Assembly (NCBI RefSeq): GCF_964204645.1
Contig: NC_134031.1
Span: 15,001,307 to 15,065,306 of the forward strand
DNA: 64,000 nucleotides
Direction: 5' to 3'
Source of the DNA: Tubulanus polymorphus
Lineage: Eukaryota; Nemertea; Palaeonemertea; Tubulaniformes; Tubulanidae
Within the stretch, counting starts at the first letter, position 1; each line of letters begins with the position of its first letter. Below the pieces are notes generated by a model. That model was not told where the DNA came from. It ran no database searches and worked only from the letters and a program-made list of their open reading frames with translations. Position numbers and translations under genes: made by a program. This document shows, in pieces, positions 61,111 to 64,000 of this stretch.

Positions 61111-61299
61111 TAGAATGACAGATAAAATGATATCAAAACATAAAGGACATTTTTTACTGTCAAACTACCTGACCTGACGATAGTATAGCTCAAAATGATA
61201 TCACAACTAATTATTAGAATTCATAACTGCAAAATAAAAAAATCAACTATGATAATCTTTGGATTCTTACGAAGATACATTTTGTAAAATGACGAAGCA

Positions 61300-63613
61300 T
61301 TAGTACGTTGGTTTTAAGCCCTTTTGCAAAATTTCAATACATTCTTCATCAGATATAACAACATCTGATGGCATAAAGATATTTCCATCAAATTCAGGGT
61401 ATTTTCTCAAAATACAAGTGGCGTTAGGGTGGAAATAACCAACTCTCCAGGAATCCCTCTTGCTGGCAGATCTTTTATCAAAGAATTGATAATTTCCATA
61501 TGAAGCCACAACCAGTCTCGATTTAAGATCCGTAGGGCAGCCTTGGCATCGCTTTATTCTCGTCGATCTTTCCTTCATGTAAAATGGCGCTGAAAAATAA
61601 TACATTATTGATATGTTAAAGCGCTAAAATGAGACGTGTTACAGCTTTCATGTCGTTATTTTCAAATTACCTATATCTTTTTCTTGTTTACTAGTTCTTT
61701 CCTTTTTCGGTAACTCCATCTTTCCGCCTAGAAAAGTCAATGTAATTGTCAAAAATAACCGATACAGATGTAATAACTAAATTCAAATCTGTGAAAAGTA
61801 TACCTGTTTCTTTTTTCTTCTTTTTTACAGCTTTTCGCATTTTCGTACCTACTAATTGTACACATATATGTATATACAAGACCATACCTCTCCTACTTAA
61901 TTCGTTATATACGAACATAATTATGTTCGTGGTCACAAATGCGCTACATCAAATTAGTAATCTGATTGAATAGAATTAAGAAATGCAGAATTAACAGACC
62001 TGCAGTTTTGTTGTCACATGCAGTGGTATTCTCGAACTCAAAATCACTCGTTTTTCTTCGTTTTGGTGGAACTATGTCTGGTAATTCATTATCTGTAATA
62101 TAGAAAAACAGGGTACTTTAGGACGACTCTATTTCATAGTACTAACTTTCTACTACAGTAGGCCTATCATAATGATTCCTTGGCGAATGTTTGTCTCCAT
62201 CTGTAATCCATCTTGCAATAAATTATGGACATTCCCGGTATCCTGACATATTGAACTTACTAGTAACGAACTCTGCATCATGAAGCTCATTTTCATTTTG
62301 GACGAGGGACGCATCAGGAAGGTTACCTGAAGAAAAGTTTCTATTCAATTTATCCTCATTCTCCGTTGGTCTTTTACTCTTACTTTAAAATTAGGATTGT
62401 GCGCGCGACATGTGTAGTGAGTAGATACCTCGGAGCTAGAACCAACTTAATTATTTCTCCTTAGTCTTAACTAAGTACACTGTGAAAAAATTATCATTGA
62501 TTTTCTTTCGTAAGATTTTTCATCAAATTATCCTAAGACTTTAATAACTCCTATAATAATATAATGTTATAAATGGAATCATTCTGGGTAAACCAGGTCG
62601 ACCAAATGAATCATGCCAGCCAACCGATTGGAGTCTTCCCAGTCTTCCTCAAAGTTTGATACATTGTTATGCAACAGCAATTCATTATAACTCACCATTT
62701 CCTATAGGATTTCCTTGATTTTCTTGTTCGCCTGAATAAAAATGAATGCAAATATATTCATTAAAGAATTAATATAATAGATAGAAAAGATATTCGCGAG
62801 ACTGATCTTTGCTTACTGTCAATAGCTTTGCAGTACTTGCAAAAAAACATCACACTGCTTGCAATGTTGCTGCCTATCAGGGGTATTTGTCTGTTGTAGC
62901 AAGCTAGGTGAAACCACCTAAAGCATCTATCACAGCCAATCTGATTGAAAATGATAAATCAAATAAACTGGGAACATTTCTAAACATTCACCACGAATAG
63001 AAGAAAAATTGTATAATATCAATTAGTGTCAACGGAAACTTACCCAATCGGTAACATGAATTGAGCTTGCATGACAACATAGACAGCACATCTTTGAAGG
63101 ATCTGTAGCTATTGAATGAAAATACACTGTAATTTCAATTTCAGGTAAAGGAATGTGTATATCTTTATAGCGTACTGTTCACCTTTCTTACCTATCGATC
63201 CCATGAGCCACATGGCTATCTCAAATCGGTACTGATCGATCGCAGAACTAGTATTGTCAAACTCAAGGGTTTCATTTGCCAAAATACTCTCTGCAAACTA
63301 CAGAATATCGCAGAATATAATCAATTATAGTGTGAGGCCTATTTGATTAACAAACACGGTCTCCTGCAAGTTATTTAGATACAGGGTATACCATAATTAA
63401 ACTTGTTAATATCAATAATATCCCTGTATATAAAGTCCTTTCATATACCTTGAGAACAAAGACTCCACATGATGATGAATCTAGCTGCTTTGAGTGTTTG
63501 ACGGTCCTCAACCTCCAGTTTCCCATTGACTTGACACTCTTGATGGCGATTGTGTTTTTAAAAACGGTTATCAATTCCTCTTTTAGTTCGCCCAATGAAT
63601 TGCCTCCACATGC
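61300..63613 (-). CDS. Ulp1-like protease + PHD finger protein, 5'-partial
   Basis: Minus-strand gene with ten exons in view: 63449-63613, 63192-63297, 63044-63108, 62817-62940, 62696-62731, 62261-62326, 62000-62092, 61804-61848, 61671-61727, 61300-61589; 348 codons plus stop, all in phase. The first exon has the C48 (Ulp1/SENP) catalytic core KHSKQLDSSSCGVFVLK with Gln and Cys six apart, then FAESILANE. Exons 3-4 make a C4HC3 PHD finger (CCLCCHASS, GCDRCFRWFHLACY, FFCKYC). Small exons then code a Lys-rich linker (RKAVKKKKKET). The last exon has RIKRCQGC and YFHPNATC, a C-x2-C..H-x4-C pattern. The catalytic His, Asp and the start lie upstream, probably outside the window. Such Ulp1/PHD combinations are known in animal DNA transposons; a host SUMO protease would lack the PHD. 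Its stop is about 190 bp from the satellite. Confidence 0.75.
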
Positions 63614-64000
63614 CTGTACCCGTTTGAGACGATTTCACCGAGAAATGAGTAGCTCCGAGAATATCCAAGTCAGGTTATCCATATCGCGGCAGTTTGTTTT
63701 TTTTGGGCAGTGATCTCAAATCCAGGGAACATCACCGAATAATATCCATATTGGGGAATTATGTTCTATTAAATCGCTAAAACGTTTTATTAAACGCACG
63801 ATTTTTTTTAGATTGATAGTAAATTAGCGCAACCCACGCGGCCTAAATCGAATAGATAATCAATAATGAAACAAAATGACAAAATAGTCACGTTCACATA
63901 AAATCATTTAAATCTGGCAGAAGATTTTGTAGTTTTATTCATCTTATCTTAGAATTTCTGACCCCGCTGCCCGCAACCATTAGTGACAGACAGTTACCGT
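63614..64000. other. Right-edge stretch upstream of the protease-PHD exons
   Basis: A TGA closes the frame 24 bp upstream of the acceptor used at 63613. I found no exon with the catalytic His/Trp pair here. A 16-codon open piece with a GTGAAA donor (near 63640-63685) would need a 25-nt intron and was not accepted. Confidence 0.4.

Noticed and set aside
63614-63690. Extra exon upstream of the Ulp1-like core
   Set aside because: It would need an intron of about 25 nt, too short to be spliced normally, and it lacks the catalytic His.

Overview
The window is nuclear DNA of an intron-rich invertebrate animal. Every gene has spliceosomal introns with GT..AG borders, the proteins are animal families, and the introns and spacers are full of tRNA-derived SINEs, palindromic MITE-like elements and minisatellites. 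A spiralian (mollusc, annelid or relative) is my best guess, but nothing here proves the phylum. All gene models were built by hand from reading frames and splice sites; phases agree at every junction given.

Layout. 1-5.4 kb: minus-strand SLC33A1 (acetyl-CoA transporter), last exon missing beyond the left edge. 6.8-8.7 kb: plus-strand CYB5D1, head to head with SLC33A1. 9.5-15.0 kb: minus-strand ASTE1 (asteroid, XPG-fold nuclease family), tail to tail with CYB5D1. 15-22.6 kb: gene-poor, repeat-rich spacer. 22.6-36.1 kb: plus-strand clade-B (type V/XI-like) fibrillar collagen with 34 coding exons. 36.1-38.7 kb: repeats. 38.7-41.2 kb: minus-strand ZNF800-like zinc-finger protein, sharing a short head-to-head promoter region with plus-strand NOC2L (41.9-54.5 kb, 16 coding exons). 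54.8-57.9 kb: minus-strand CPLANE2/RSG1 ciliary GTPase, tail to tail with NOC2L. 58.4-61.1 kb: satellite array with a 171-bp unit. 61.3-63.6 kb and beyond the right edge: a minus-strand gene joining a Ulp1-like protease, a PHD finger and a C-terminal CxxC/H/C domain, probably transposon-derived.

Most notable. Seven hairpins in NOC2L introns 9 and 10 are miR-184 precursors: each 3' arm starts [T/A]GGACGGAA and keeps TGATAAGG, and each 5' arm is complementary to it. This is a local expansion of a microRNA that I know mainly as single-copy. Next are the protease-PHD gene beside its satellite, a MITE that starts 3 nt inside a NOC2L intron and so lies within the splice donor, and a fibrillar collagen whose C-propeptide lacks the two cysteines that form interchain bonds in relatives.

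The genes look like ordinary unrelated housekeeping, ciliary and matrix genes rather than a functional cluster. The shared features are non-coding: the same repeat families recur in introns across the whole window.
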